A stretch of DNA of 64,000 nucleotides from Torymus aiolomorphi (taxonomy: Eukaryota > Arthropoda > Insecta > Hymenoptera > Torymidae), in NCBI GenBank assembly GCA_036365515.1, contig CM070873.1, positions 191,138,604-191,202,603 of the forward strand. The letters run 5' to 3'. The notes beneath the pieces were generated by a model, which saw only the letters and a program-made list of their open reading frames with translations, searched no databases and was not told the origin of the DNA. Of this stretch, positions 47,570 through 57,569 are shown piece after piece. The number at the start of each line of letters is the position of its first letter. Position 1 is the first letter of the stretch. The position numbers were made by a program, and so were the translations under genes.

Positions 47570-48070
47570 GAGAATTTCAAGCGACGTTCTCTGCTTCTGC
47601 TGTAGCGTATGTGTGTGAAAACTCCTTTAACTTAACTGACTGTAGGATGACTTGTATTTTACAACTGCCGGGGACAGTCTGCAGCAGATTGTCTTGTTAT
47701 GTCATGGATCGTGGCCTCTTGTGTTTCGCTTCATCATGTTGCTACTCATTTACTGGCACCATTCGACTACTGCTATACTGCTGCTGCTGCCGCTGTTGAA
47801 GGACATCAACTTCTGGAGATTTTCGCTACCGAGACTGTAGCATTTGACAACTTATCAACCATGAAGGCTATCTCACTGACATGGAGTTTTTTGGAGTTAT
47901 TCATACTCGGCATCGGCTTCTCTGCTTGATGGCTGTACCCCGACGAGTGATGCGAGCGCGAATCTGCTTTTATCAATTTCCTCACTCCTTCAATTTCCAC
48001 CTCATCCCTCACCTGCTCGAAGATGTCTGGTGTCCTGGAGGAGAGGATGGCGACCTCGACGGTAGGTCAA
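47570..48070. repeat. Repeat copy related to 45940-46260 and 43320-43560
   Basis: It contains both sub-blocks (GTTCTCTGCTTCTGCTGTAG and ACTCGGCATCGGCTTCTCTG) in one run, so it may show the original order of a longer repeat whose pieces lie elsewhere. The plus-strand open frames overlap three ways and none looks coding. Confidence 0.5.
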
Positions 48071-48360
48071 CGTACTTGGGACAATGCTTGGCATTTTCCT
48101 GCAGAGGCATCTGAGAGTGCTTCTGATGCCTCAGATCATTGAGATGGCCATAGTGCGACTTATGTACATTATTTGAGTTTTTCAGATTCATGGGTCGTTT
48201 CCGAGTCTTGCGATGCACCAGACTCAAGTGTGTTCTCCTCATAGTGGCCAAAGCTGTAGCTGCATCTACTTGAGAATCTTTTCCTGTCCCTATATTTGGG
48301 TCTCGAAACTGAATGCTTCTGCTTTCGGCGATAGCCTCTGGAGCATCATCCAGAAGGGTT
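47810..48360 (-). pseudogene. Possible captured coding segment on the minus strand, unrecognised
   Basis: From about 48357 down to 47980 the minus strand is open for ~125 codons (LLDDAPEAIAESRSIQFRDP, then ALATMRRTHLSLVHRKTRKR and a Ser/Pro-rich end). A second open piece at 48012-47806 reads EVEIEGVRKLIKADSRSHHS. Composition looks protein-like, but I do not recognise the family. The segment at 46000-46260 is a diverged relative of the second piece (EVVILSFRKPDI against EVAILSSRTPDI in one frame). It may be a host exon or a transposon gene scrap. Confidence 0.3.
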
Positions 48361-48368
48361 AGGTTAGG
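48359..48368 (+). repeat. Two TTAGG units
   Basis: GGGTTAGGTTAGGTGTG contains two copies of the common insect telomere repeat. Two units are too few to mean a telomere. The site lies exactly between the open segment at 47980-48357 and a CpG-rich block. Confidence 0.4.
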
Positions 48369-48369
48369 T

Positions 48370-48620
48370 GTGTGATATGTACTGCTGGTGGCCGTCGAAA
48401 AGGAAGACAGGCAGCTTTTCCTTGCTCCAACTCACGATTCACAACGTTCCTTCTCGGGGTACTCTCAGTAAACAATCGACGTACGACCCCCTTTTCCTCC
48501 CGCATTCGCGGCGTCGCCGCGTCGCCGAATCGTCCGTACACGAAAACTGAGGCTCCAGGAGAGCTAGAGAAACAAAGTGAGGGGTCATGTAACACGTTTA
48601 CGTAGTACAAACGAAAGCGC
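48370..48620. other. CpG-rich block, unassigned
   Basis: An unusually GC/CpG-rich patch (GCGGCGTCGCCGCGTCGCCG near 48509) in AT-rich surroundings. Open on both strands. It could be a captured 5' exon or promoter, or the tail of an unknown retroelement. Confidence 0.35.
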
Positions 48621-48710
48621 TGGGAGACAGCCGGTATGGTAATAATCCCTGAATGATCACTACTATATTAATAAAAAAATCACAAATTATACTTTCTGTT
48701 GAATTTTGAT

Positions 48711-48874
48711 AAAAGAAGGTTGGCCCGCCCTCAGACATCGGTTCAAGATTAACCTCATCAAATTTTAGATAAATCTGATGGATATTCTAGCCTGTAGATT
48801 TGTTTGAAATTTTTAAACCAGTATAAGTCATACAGAATTGTGAGATATGAACTATAAATTTGATATAATAATCT

Positions 48875-48915
<41 letters not shown>

Positions 48916-48969
48916 TAAGAATATCTTGATATAATAATAGCATTATCGAGGGCGGGATAACCTTCTTTT
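48711..48969. repeat. 259-bp MITE with an (AAT)n core
   Basis: The ends AAAAGAAGGTTGGCCCGCCC and, inverted, AAAAGAAGGTTATCCCGCCC match over ~22 bases except two. 48880-48912 is an (ATA)n microsatellite. No coding. Confidence 0.7.
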
Positions 48970-49067
48970 CCCGAACTAATTGCAATGATTTTTTTTTATC
49001 ACTGTTTTACTACAGTATTACCGACATGTCGGTAACATAGAGATTTTTAATTCAACTCCACATCGCC

Positions 49068-49690
49068 TTATGCTAGCACCGCAAATCTGTAATTTTTAAA
49101 TGGCTCAACATTCTTTTTATGGGACAGGTTGCATAATTTGTTGCTAATTTGTTGCTTCAAGATAGGCTAGATCCCGAATCTCGAAAAACGAAATGGTGCC
49201 TGTGGGCGCTACCTAGCCAACCCTCGGCTTAAGTAATTTTCTTAAATCACGAATAATACAACAAACAACTATTCGATATTTGGTTGCTAATTTGTTGCCA
49301 ATTATTTACATAAATCCTGATTTTATTGCTCAAGCCATTTTCCAGATATCGTGGCGGTGCTACTTTAAAACTTGAGCTAGCACCGCCACAGCTGTAACTT
49401 TTGAACGACGAATCATTTTTTTGACGTGAAAAGCTACATAATTTGTTGCTAATTTGTTGCTTCAAGATAGGCTAGGTTCCGAAACTCGAAAAACAAAATG
49501 GCGCCTATGGGCGTTACCTAGCCATTTCCCGGATTACATAACTTCTTAAAATGACGAACAGGGAAACAAACAAATATCGGATATTTTGTGGCTAATTTGT
49601 TGCTAATATTTTATACTAAGCTCAAATTTGTTGCTCCATCCATTTTCGAGATTTCCTTGCGGTACTACCTTAAAACTTAAGGTGGTTATC
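49068..49690 (+). repeat. Family A ~309-bp repeats, left arm
   Basis: Units begin GCTAGCACCGC at 49072 and 49376 (spacing ~305). They contain AATTTGTTGCTTCAAGATAG and AATCACGAATAAT. Same orientation as 11746-13015 and opposite to 54345-54991, so 49068-54991 could be one giant foldback. Confidence 0.75.
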
Positions 49691-50557
49691 GTGCTATATT
49701 AAGGTGGTTCACTTCAATTTTTATACAATAATTTATTAAAATATAATAATATAATTGCACGTGTATATGAAAGGAGAATACTTTCCAAACTGAAGAAAAG
49801 CATTATAATAAAAAATTATTAATCAAACACGTAGGTATTCATTTAGTAAAAAGGTGTTCATTAAGTAAAAAGTTACTTTCACTTTTTACCAACTTTATAT
49901 TTTTGATTCGATTTTTATGTTTTACATGTCATTTCGTTCCTTAAACATTTGGCTACGACCTATTTAGGCTTATAGTATAAATTACTACATACCTAGTAAA
50001 TGAAAATATTTACAATATAAGAACACAAATCACGACGATTACTGTGTACAATTGCATGTTGCTTCGTATATATTAATTACTTCATAATATAAGCTTTGAT
50101 GCGTCGTAGAGAAATGTTTAAGTAGCAAAACGAGACGTTAAATATTCAAATCAAATACAAAATAAACAATTGGTACCAATCGAAAATGACTTTTTTCCCC
50201 ATTCAGAAAAGATTCGCCTTTCATATAAGTGTGTACTTACATTATTATATGAGGCGTTTCACATCAACTGCCCCAACGCCGCGCGCGAGCGCCAAATCAT
50301 GGTATTTCTAACTCATGTTTATGATACTAAAATGTAATTAAAAAAATTGTTTCATAAGCGTTTCCGACGTATTTTTTCTTCAGCTTTCCAATGGTGTAGG
50401 CAGTTTTTCTGATATTTTCCATTTTCACCTTCAAAAAGTACCAAACGTCTTATATCTCAAAAAGTGTATTTTTAATATTTTTTTTGACCATTAGATCGAA
50501 ACCTGAGCATTTTTTACATAGGAAATGATTTTTTCATAGTAAAAATTCATAGTAAAA

Positions 50558-50983
50558 AAAGTCTATTATTTGACTGATGGAGCAGGTCAGCGTTTTAAAA
50601 ATAAATCTAATTTTCTAAATCTTCTTTTTCATGGGAAAGATTTTGGTGTTCCAGCTGAGTGGCATTTTTATGCCACGGCGCATGGCAAAGGTGCATGCAA
50701 TGGTATAGGCGCCAACCTAAGAAGAGGTGCAAAACGAGCGAGTCTACAAGTTTCTTCTAATAATCATATTTTAACGCCAGCAAAGTTTTATAAATGGGCT
50801 AAAGATTATTGCAAAGATACCAAAGTTTTTTATAGCAGTAAAGAATCATATGAATATACTGTCTTGAAACTAAAACCAAGACTGGATAAGGCTAAATGCA
50901 TACCAGGCACATTAAAATACCATGCTATTATTCCAATTAATGAACGTACATTGAAGCTCAAAAAAAAACTCTTTAAGTTCTGA
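50558..50983 (+). pseudogene. C-terminal fragment of a conserved multi-copy invertebrate protein
   Basis: The text VYYLTDGAGQRFKNKSNFLN leads to HGKDFGVPAEWHFYATAHGK and ACNGIGANLRRGAKRASLQ. I know this arrangement (SDG..Q.KN...., then WHF.AT.HGK...DG.GG) from many uncharacterised insect and cnidarian proteins. The Asp in TDG and the Asp/Asn in CNGIG could be remnants of an RNase-H-like DDE core, but that is inference. Here the second acidic site reads Asn (CNGIG for the usual CDGIG). No native start; the upstream sequence is the TIR arm, so most of the gene is missing. Confidence 0.5.
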
Positions 50984-51116
50984 ATAACAAATCTTCCCGA
51001 GAAGAACTGTTAGGAAAAACAAAGAAAAATGATCTGCACTGAGAAAAAAGCGTTAGTATAGTTACTATATTGCTGTTAGCTATGAGACTCTGTTTTTTTT
51101 TTTTTTTAAATCCAAT

Positions 51117-51347
51117 AAATAGTACATTTCGATACTAGTGCGAGGATTTGATTTTCCCCTCGTGTGACTGTTTGCACCCGAGCGAAGCGCGGGTGAAAAG
51201 GTCACACGAGGAGAAAATCAACTTCTCACACAAGTGTCGAACCGTATTTTTTGACACGACGTGCGAGAAGTGAGATTTTTGCACGCATCGTTTTACGCAG
51301 CGTGCGAGAAATCGAACTTCTCGCACGGAGTTGCAAAAATATTATTC
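51117..51347. repeat. Hairpin repeat copy 1 (~225 bp)
   Basis: Nearly identical to 51548-51771. It contains nested hairpins: TTGATTTTCCCCTCGTGTGAC with GTCACACGAGGAGAAAATCAA around ACCCGAGCGAAGCGCGGGTG, then GTGCGAGAAGT with ACTTCTCGCAC. The 63-codon frame on the minus strand is a shadow of the palindrome and is present in both copies. Confidence 0.9.
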
Positions 51348-51547
51348 TTACATTACAAAGAATTCGAAAGAACAGGTAACGATTATGAAAGTTTATTGTT
51401 AGCGAGGCAGGCCTAGTTTACGCGACGTCCCGCGCGCAGGAGAGCCGTTGCGCTACTCTTTCACGTTCTATTTCTCGAAGAAAACAAATTATGAAAAAAA
51501 TCATTTTCTATGTAAAAAATGCTCAGGTTTTGATCTAAATCGTCAAA

Positions 51548-51771
51548 AATAGTACATTTCGATACTAGTGCGAGGATTTGATTTTCCCCTCGTGTGACTG
51601 TTTGCACCCGAGCGAAGCGCGGGTGAAAAGGTCACACGAGGAGAAAATCAACTTCTCACACAAGTGTCGAACCGTATTTTTTGACACGACGTGCGAGAAG
51701 TGAGATTTTTGCACGCATCGTTTAACGCAGCGTGCGAGAAATCGAACTTCTCGCACGGAGTTTCAAAAAAA
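51548..51771. repeat. Hairpin repeat copy 2, inserted in a TIR arm
   Basis: Starts ATAGTACATTTCGATACTAG and ends CTCGCACGGAGTTTC. The opposite TIR arm of the enclosing element (around 50480) lacks it: there the sequence runs directly through GTATTTTTAATATTTTTTTT into GACC. This defines the insertion boundaries to within an A-run. Confidence 0.85.
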
Positions 51772-52019
51772 TATTAAAAATACACTATTTGAGATATAAG
51801 ACGTTTTGTATTTTTTGAAGGTAAAATGGAAAATGTCGAAAAAACTGCCTACATCATTGGAGGGCTGAGGAAAAAGTACGTCGGAGACGCTTATAAAACA
51901 ATTTTTTTAGTTACATTTTAGTATCATAAACATGAGTTAGATATAGCATGATTTGGCGCTCGCACGCGGCGCTGGGGCAGTTGACGTGAAACGCCTCATA
52001 TTTAAATTGAATATCCACC

Positions 52020-53575
52020 TTAACCTAATGCCGGCTGGAACAGAAAGTCCGCATTAATTTCAATGCTATGAATTTTTATTAAAACGTATCAAAATTTGTA
52101 TATAATGTATGTTACTAGGATTTTTGAGGCCGCTTTACTAGGTTTTTTTACTAGGTTTCTTCTTCTAAGTATTGGTTTTTAGCGGTTCTTATTAAATGCA
52201 CTTCTTATCATCAAATTTCTCTTTAAATGATGGATTCTAGCTAAAAAGAAGTGTTGAATATTACTAAAAAGTACTTCAATGGTGTCCTAGAGACTTATAC
52301 TTAAAATATGTAGTTCCGAATTTGTTTGCCAACTAATTATTATAATATGACGGACATACACTAGTATTGTCATATAGATATTGACGGATCCTTAGGAAGA
52401 CGATCAAACAACTCGATGTAAGTGCATTTTTATAAAAAATTGAGCAGAATTAAGGAAGGTCTATACCCCTAAAACGGCCTTCAAGAAAAATATTCATGTC
52501 TTAATTTCGTAAAATATGGTAACGATAGTACGAATCTAATATAAAAGTGTATACTTTAAGTAAGTAAGAAAGAATATTTTCAGCTTATTTGTGATATATA
52601 AAATTTTTTTATTTTTAATTCGATTTTAACAACTCAAAGCTTATGTATTTATTAAACATTTATCTACAAATTCACCACATCAAAAATTCAAAAATTGATG
52701 TATTTGAAAAGAAAATTAATTATTAATTAGCTAATTATAAAATTACAAAAAAACAATTAGCTTTACTCTGCGTACAGAAATTATTGTTTAATTTTGACAT
52801 GGTGAATTTTTTGATAAATAGTTAAAAAATAAAATAAGCTTTGAATTATTAAAATCGAATTAAAAATAAAAAAGTTTTATATTTTCAAGTGAAATTTTGT
52901 TTAGCTGCCATTATCTACGATTTAGATATCACAAATAAGTTGAAAGTATTTTTTCCTTCTCTCTCAAAGTATATTTTTTTGTATTATATTCGTACTATCA
53001 TTAACATATTGTACAAAATTAAGATATGAATATTTTTCTTGAAGTCCTTTGTAGGGATAGAGACCCTCCTTAAAGTTGTTCTGTTGATCGCGTTCTTCGA
53101 CGTGGTGGACTCCAAATTTGGACCCAATGTACTTTTTGAACCGTATCAGACCCAAAAACTAGATCGTGCCCAAATTTGGGGAATATCTATGATCCAGCAA
53201 TACCTGTGACGATACCAGTGTATGGCCGCCATATTGTAATAATTAGTTTGCACACCTATTCGGAACCACTTATATTTTAAGTATAAGTCTCTGGGACACA
53301 ATTAAAATATTTTTTAATAATAATCAACACTTCTTTTTAGCTGAAATCCTTGTTTTAAAAAATAAAGATTTGACGGAAAAAGGTGCATTTTTCAGAAAAA
53401 ATAGTTAAAAATCAATACTAATAATCATTTTTCGCGACTTGGGCAACGCATTTGAAAATAGTGACTTTAAAAAGCCTAGCAACGTACTTTATATCAAAAT
53501 TTTGAGCGTTTTCATAAAAATTCATAGCATTGAATCAATGCATAATTTCTGTCCCAACCGGCATTAATGGGTTAA
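52020..53575. mobile_element. Foldback element with TTAA edges, split by a nested MITE
   Basis: CTAATGCCGGCTGGAACAG near the left and its inverted relative GTCCCAACCGGCATTAATG on the right are followed inward by CAATGCTATGAATTTTTAT / ATAAAAATTCATAGCATTG and AGAAGTGTTGAATATTA / AATAATCAACACTTCT. TTAA lies at 52020-52023 and 53572-53575. The centre is interrupted by 52450-53073. Confidence 0.75.
52450..53073. repeat. 624-bp TTAA MITE, almost fully palindromic, nested in a foldback
   Basis: TTAAGGAAGGTCTATACCCC and, inverted, TTAAGGAGGGTCTCTATCCC are the ends. The arms then share AGAAAAATATTCATRTCTTA and ACTATCGTTACC-type sequence to the centre near 52760. TTAA at both edges. No coding. Confidence 0.85.
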
Positions 53576-53807
53576 TATAACCCCCTTAAGCACCGTCATA
53601 GCGCTAAATTTTGAGCCACAAGATATTTTTCGATAGGACAGCCGGATTAAGCTGTTGCTAATTGGTCGGTTTAAGTAGCTAGGGCATTCCAGATCTAAGC
53701 AGAAGAGAAGAGGCATGCAGACGGTAGCCAAAGTACATTTATACCACTCTAACCTCAAAATCACAACTTTGGTATGATTTTTCGGCTCTCGTGGTATAAA
53801 ATGCCGT

Positions 53808-53930
53808 TCGAAACGAGTGCGGAAGTTGATTATTTACTTCGTGTGACTTTTCGCACTCTCTTCGCTCGTGCGAAAAACGTCACACGAAGTAAATCATCAC
53901 CTTCCGCACCAGTGTCGAAATGTACTATTA
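53808..53930. repeat. Hairpin element related to the 225-bp repeats
   Basis: GTGCGGAAGTTGATTATTTAC faces GTAAATCATCACCTTCCGCAC around a loop with CGCACTCTCTTCGCTCGTGCG. It ends AGTGTCGAAATGTACTATT, the complement of the start of the 51548 repeat (ATAGTACATTTCGATACT), so they share termini but not the middle. Confidence 0.8.
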
Positions 53931-54344
53931 AAGAATATAACATTCAAAATCAAAGTAGGCGGGGGAAACGTGATTATGGCAGAATACAGGAGGCACACAG
54001 ACAGGCAGCCATAGCATATTTAACAGGTTCAGTGCTAAACCCATTATGATCATATTTCATACAATTTTATATATTTAGTTAAATTTAATTGAAATTCGAA
54101 ACATTTCATTAAAATTTGGTTATTTTCTATTATGTGAAACCATAAGGTTTTCAAAAATATTCGTATTGAATTAGTTGAGTTTAATTTTAATTTTATAAGG
54201 ATTCTCAATGTCAATGGATTCGTAAAACCTTGTGGTACAAATATATACAAGCGGAAGAGAAGAAAAGCGGCACGCATACGAACAGTTAGAGGAAGAAGAT
54301 AGCTATAAAAAAGGCCTAAAATCACAGTAGTCAGGGTATACTAA

Positions 54345-54991
54345 ATCTGTCCCGTCAAAAAATGTTTCGTCGTTGAAAAGTTACAGCTGTGGTGGTGCTA
54401 GCTTAAGTCTTCAGGTAGCACCGCCAGGATATCTCGGAAACGCCTCGAGCAACAAATTTGGGCTTAGCGTAAAAAATTAGCAACAAATTTGGGCTTACCG
54501 TAAAATATTAGCAACAAATTAGCAATAGAATATCCGATAGTTGTTTGTTGAATTATTTGTGATTTAAAGAAATTACGTAATCCGGAGAATGATTATGTTC
54601 CGCCAATAGGCGCCATTTTGTTTTTCGAGATTCGGGACGTAGCCTATCTTGAATCAACAAATTAGCAACAAATTATGCCACCTGCTAATCAAAAAATGTT
54701 TAGCCGTTTAAAAGTTACAGCTGTGACGGTGCTAGCTCAAGTTTTAAAGTAGCATCGTCACGATATCTGAAAAATGGATTGAGCAACAAAATCTGGATTG
54801 GCGTAAATAATTAGCAACAAATTAGCAACTAAATATCCAATAGTTGTTTGTTGAATTATTCGTGATTTAAAAAAAATACGTAAGCCGAGGGATGGCCTGG
54901 TAACACCTATAGGCGTCATTTTGGAACAAATTAGTAACAAATTATGGTACAGTTTTCATAGTTGCGGTCGTTAGTGGCGGTGCTAGCTTAA
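54345..54991 (-). repeat. Family A ~309-bp repeats, right arm, inverted
   Basis: Units end GTGCTAGCTTAA or GTGCTAGCTCAA near 54408, 54740 and 54991. They contain GCAACAAATTAGCAACAAAT and GAATTATTCGTGATTTAAA. The outer end is identical in inverted form to the end at 11746 over ~45 bases. Confidence 0.75.
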
Positions 54992-55059
54992 TAGACATGC
55001 GAAACTTACTCTAATTATACACTGCCTGAAAACTTCCATATATATATATATATATACTA

Positions 55060-55074
55060 GGGGGCTCCGCCCCC
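55060..55074 (-). terminator. Helitron 3'-terminal hairpin
   Basis: A GC hairpin (GGGGGC loop GCCCCC) just before CTAG. It follows GCGAGCGGAGCGAGCAGG. This acts as the rolling-circle termination signal. Confidence 0.8.
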
Positions 55075-55109
55075 TGCTCGCTCCGCTCGCCAACCCCCAT
55101 TTTTAGCGT

Positions 55110-56105
55110 GAATTGATAAAAAAAATACAGTAAAATTTAATACAACTGGAAACTCAATTTTGTTCTTTAAATCGAGAAATACTACGATGTTTTTCTCTAT
55201 TTAGAAAAAATTCTTTTCTAAATTTGCGTGCCTATATTGTAGATCGATTCTCTGAGCATTTTAAGTGCCGGTTTTTCACCATGACCTCGTATACATATGT
55301 CTACAGTACATATACATTTACTGTTTTACTTATGTGTGCAAAAAATTTATAAAAACGGTGGCGCTGTTTATTACGCCTAATAGTGTAAGGTCATGCTCAT
55401 ATTATTATATGTGTTTTAATTACAAAACTGACTACACATTAGTGTAGTCAGTTTTTTAGCGTGTTATTTACTAAAGTTAACAGTTTTTCACACCACCACT
55501 GAAGTACTGTTATAGGCGCGTTGAATTTTTGATTTTATTGTGCTTAGGTGTTTTATATAACAAATATTAATAATTAGATATGATAATGGGACATGCCAAA
55601 ATAATATAAAATTATTGTGAATCATTTTTTATAAAATAAGCCTAAACATAACCATGGAATTCATCGTCAATAACCCTAAAAACCATAGGAGTCGTCTCTC
55701 CGTCCTCCTTGACTCCAACCTATCCCATCCTCCCTCCACCTTGGAAGATGTGAATCGATTTTCATTAATAAATTTTATGAATTTTAATTAATTTTAAATA
55801 ATTTGTATTAATAATTTTTAATTAATGTAATGAAAATTGATTCCCATCTTTATTACATTTAATAAAAAAATATTTCATGTAAATATATTTATATTGAAAT
55901 TTTTTTTATTATATGTAATAAAATAATCAGATTATTTATATGATATTATGCTTATAAGAAATTACAACATATCTTATACTTTCGTAAAAGAATAATATTA
56001 TAAATAAAATGATTATTGATATAAATTTAGTTGGGTTTATTTTGAGCTATATAAATTTAGATAAAAATATATATAAAAAAAAAATAATAATTTTTGAAAA
56101 AGTTT
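55110..56105. other. Helitron 3' noncoding region
   Basis: AT-rich, with no gene. GAAAATTGATTC and GAATCGATTTTC near 55750 and 55832 form a small inverted repeat. The rest is unremarkable. Confidence 0.35.
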
Positions 56106-56120
56106 ATTAAAAAGTGTAGA

Positions 56121-57568
56121 TTAAATGTCAAAAATTTCTTTCCAAACAATGTTATTAATTATTGATGAATTTTCTAAAAGATTTTCAATAAATATATTGT
56201 TAGGATTTTTACATCGGGATAAAGCAACATATAATTGGCCATGTGAAAATAAAGGTCGTCTAATGTAAATACCTAGAGAATTAAAACTTTGACCTTGAGA
56301 TTTATTTATTGTTATAGCAAAAGCTAATACAACTGAAAATTGTTTTCTAAAAAGTGTAAACGGAAATGAAGAAGAATCTCCAGTATTTAATGTTATTCGT
56401 GGTATAAAAACTTCTTCACCAATTCTTTCCCCCATAATTATTTCAGCTTTAATATTGTGATTAAAAAACCTGTAATTTTCAAGCGTGTACAATTACACAT
56501 TCCTTCTGATATACTTATATTTCTAAGTAACATTACAATTGCATTTATTTTTAATTTTAATTCATGTGGTGGTAGACCTTCTCTAATATTATTAAACATT
56601 TCTATTGGGTAATTTGAGTGAATATTTTCATCTGTTTGATCAACTCCTTTATGCGTTGCGTAATCTAAACTATAATATGTATGCGTTTTACCATGTAATA
56701 AGTTCAAAACTTTATTATTTATAAGTTTAGTATCGTCATTATGTGGAGCTAATATTATACGATCTACGGAATTTTCGAGATTGATATCATCATAAATTTT
56801 ATTACAAACATTTTCGGTCTTCCATTTATTTAGAACTATAAATGGATTAATTTTACCTTCACCTAACTCTAATAAAAATGAAGCAAATTGTTTATTTTTT
56901 GAGCGAATATTTTCAGTTAATTTTAAAACTTCAAAAAGAGGCCATAAATGAGAAAATTTGATTGTGTCTTGTACTATACTGTCTCGGTAACCATGTTTTA
57001 GGACTGGCAGAATTTGTCTAAAATCGCCTCCTAAAACTATCAATTTACCACCAAATGGAACATCACTGTAACATATATCTTTGAGTGTTTGATCAAGAAT
57101 TTCCAAAGCCTTTTTTGGGATCATTGATGCTTCATCCCAAACTATAATATCTACTTTCCGTAATTTTTTTTTATCTGATTCTAATTTTAGAAAAGCACTA
57201 TCAATACTGTTTAAATCTAAAGGAAGACTAAAAGTACGATGACTTGTCATTCCTCTAGGTAATAAAATAGATGCGATTCCTGTCCAAGCCATAGATAAAA
57301 ATTTTTTATTCAAAGATTAAAAGTGATATATTAAAGTCTTGTACATGAAAGTTTTTCCTGAACCTCCAGGTCCATCAATAAAATAAATTTTATTTTTGTT
57401 AGTTATAATTTCATTAAAGATTAATCTTTGATTAGTAGTTAATTGATTAAACAAAATTTCAAAAAGATTTTTACTGTTTGCTAAATTTTCAGGACTTTCT
57501 TCGATATTATTTATTATTGGTTCAGGTAAACTATCAACCGGTAAACTGCAAACCGTCGGGCCCGCCAA
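56121..57568 (-). pseudogene. Helitron Pif1-type DNA helicase, truncated and frameshifted
   Basis: Superfamily 1B helicase, which unwinds DNA during rolling-circle transposition. Motifs in order: Walker A GPGGSGKTFMYKTL, then SMAWTGIASILLPRGMTSHR, Walker B IIVWDEASMIPK, GGDFRQILPVL, LTENIRS, and the C-terminal AFAITINKSQGQSFNSLGIY and LYVALSRCKN. One frameshift lies near 57315, between the Walker A block and the next. Another lies near 56460-56490, before MGERIGEEVFIPRI. The upstream Rep nuclease is absent, and the first residues (MAGPTVCSLPV) may come from unrelated flank. Stop at 56121. Confidence 0.85.
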
Positions 57569-57569
57569 G

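Larger units (their letters stand above)
50248..52001. mobile_element. Palindromic element with ~300-bp TIRs and a gene fragment
   Basis: The ends ATGAGGCGTTTCACATCAAC (50248) and, inverted, ATGAGGCGTTTCACGTCAAC (ending 52001) continue for ~300 bases each (AAACGTCTTATATCTCAAAA with its complement). The right arm is split by a 220-bp hairpin insertion (51548-51771), absent from the left arm. Inside is a fragment of a conserved invertebrate protein (50558-50983). No clear target duplication. Confidence 0.7.
49699..52023. mobile_element. Candidate TTAA-flanked element enclosing a palindromic element
   Basis: TTAAGGTGGTTCACTTCAAT at 49699 and, inverted, TTAAGGTGGATATTCAATTT ending at 52023 share the first nine bases and a TTCAATTT. 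A second TTAAGGTGG lies at 49677. Short and imperfect, so tentative. The right TTAA (52020-52023) is also the left end of the next element. Confidence 0.4.
55057..57568 (-). mobile_element. Helitron, 5'-truncated, Pif1 helicase part only
   Basis: On the minus strand the 3' end shows the hairpin GGGGGCGGAGCCCCC followed by CTAG and T (55074-55056 region), the classic CTRR end of a Helitron, in AT-rich flank. Upstream (56121-57568) lies a helicase gene. No Rep (HUH) domain is present; at 57568 the text stops matching a RepHel protein and gives way to unrelated sequence. The 5' TC end is therefore missing. Rolling-circle element, dead copy. Confidence 0.85.

Noticed and set aside
47611..48114. 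Overlapping plus-strand frames
   Set aside because: Three frames are open over the same repeat, none resembling a protein; the antisense text is a better candidate.
48359..48368. Telomere end
   Set aside because: Only two TTAGG units, with ordinary repeats on both sides.
51135..51756. Two identical 63-residue minus-strand frames as a conserved peptide
   Set aside because: They lie in a nearly identical hairpin repeat; the frame is a by-product of the palindrome.
53774..54049. 91-codon plus-strand open frame
   Set aside because: Half of it is the hairpin at 53808-53930; the rest shows no family signature.
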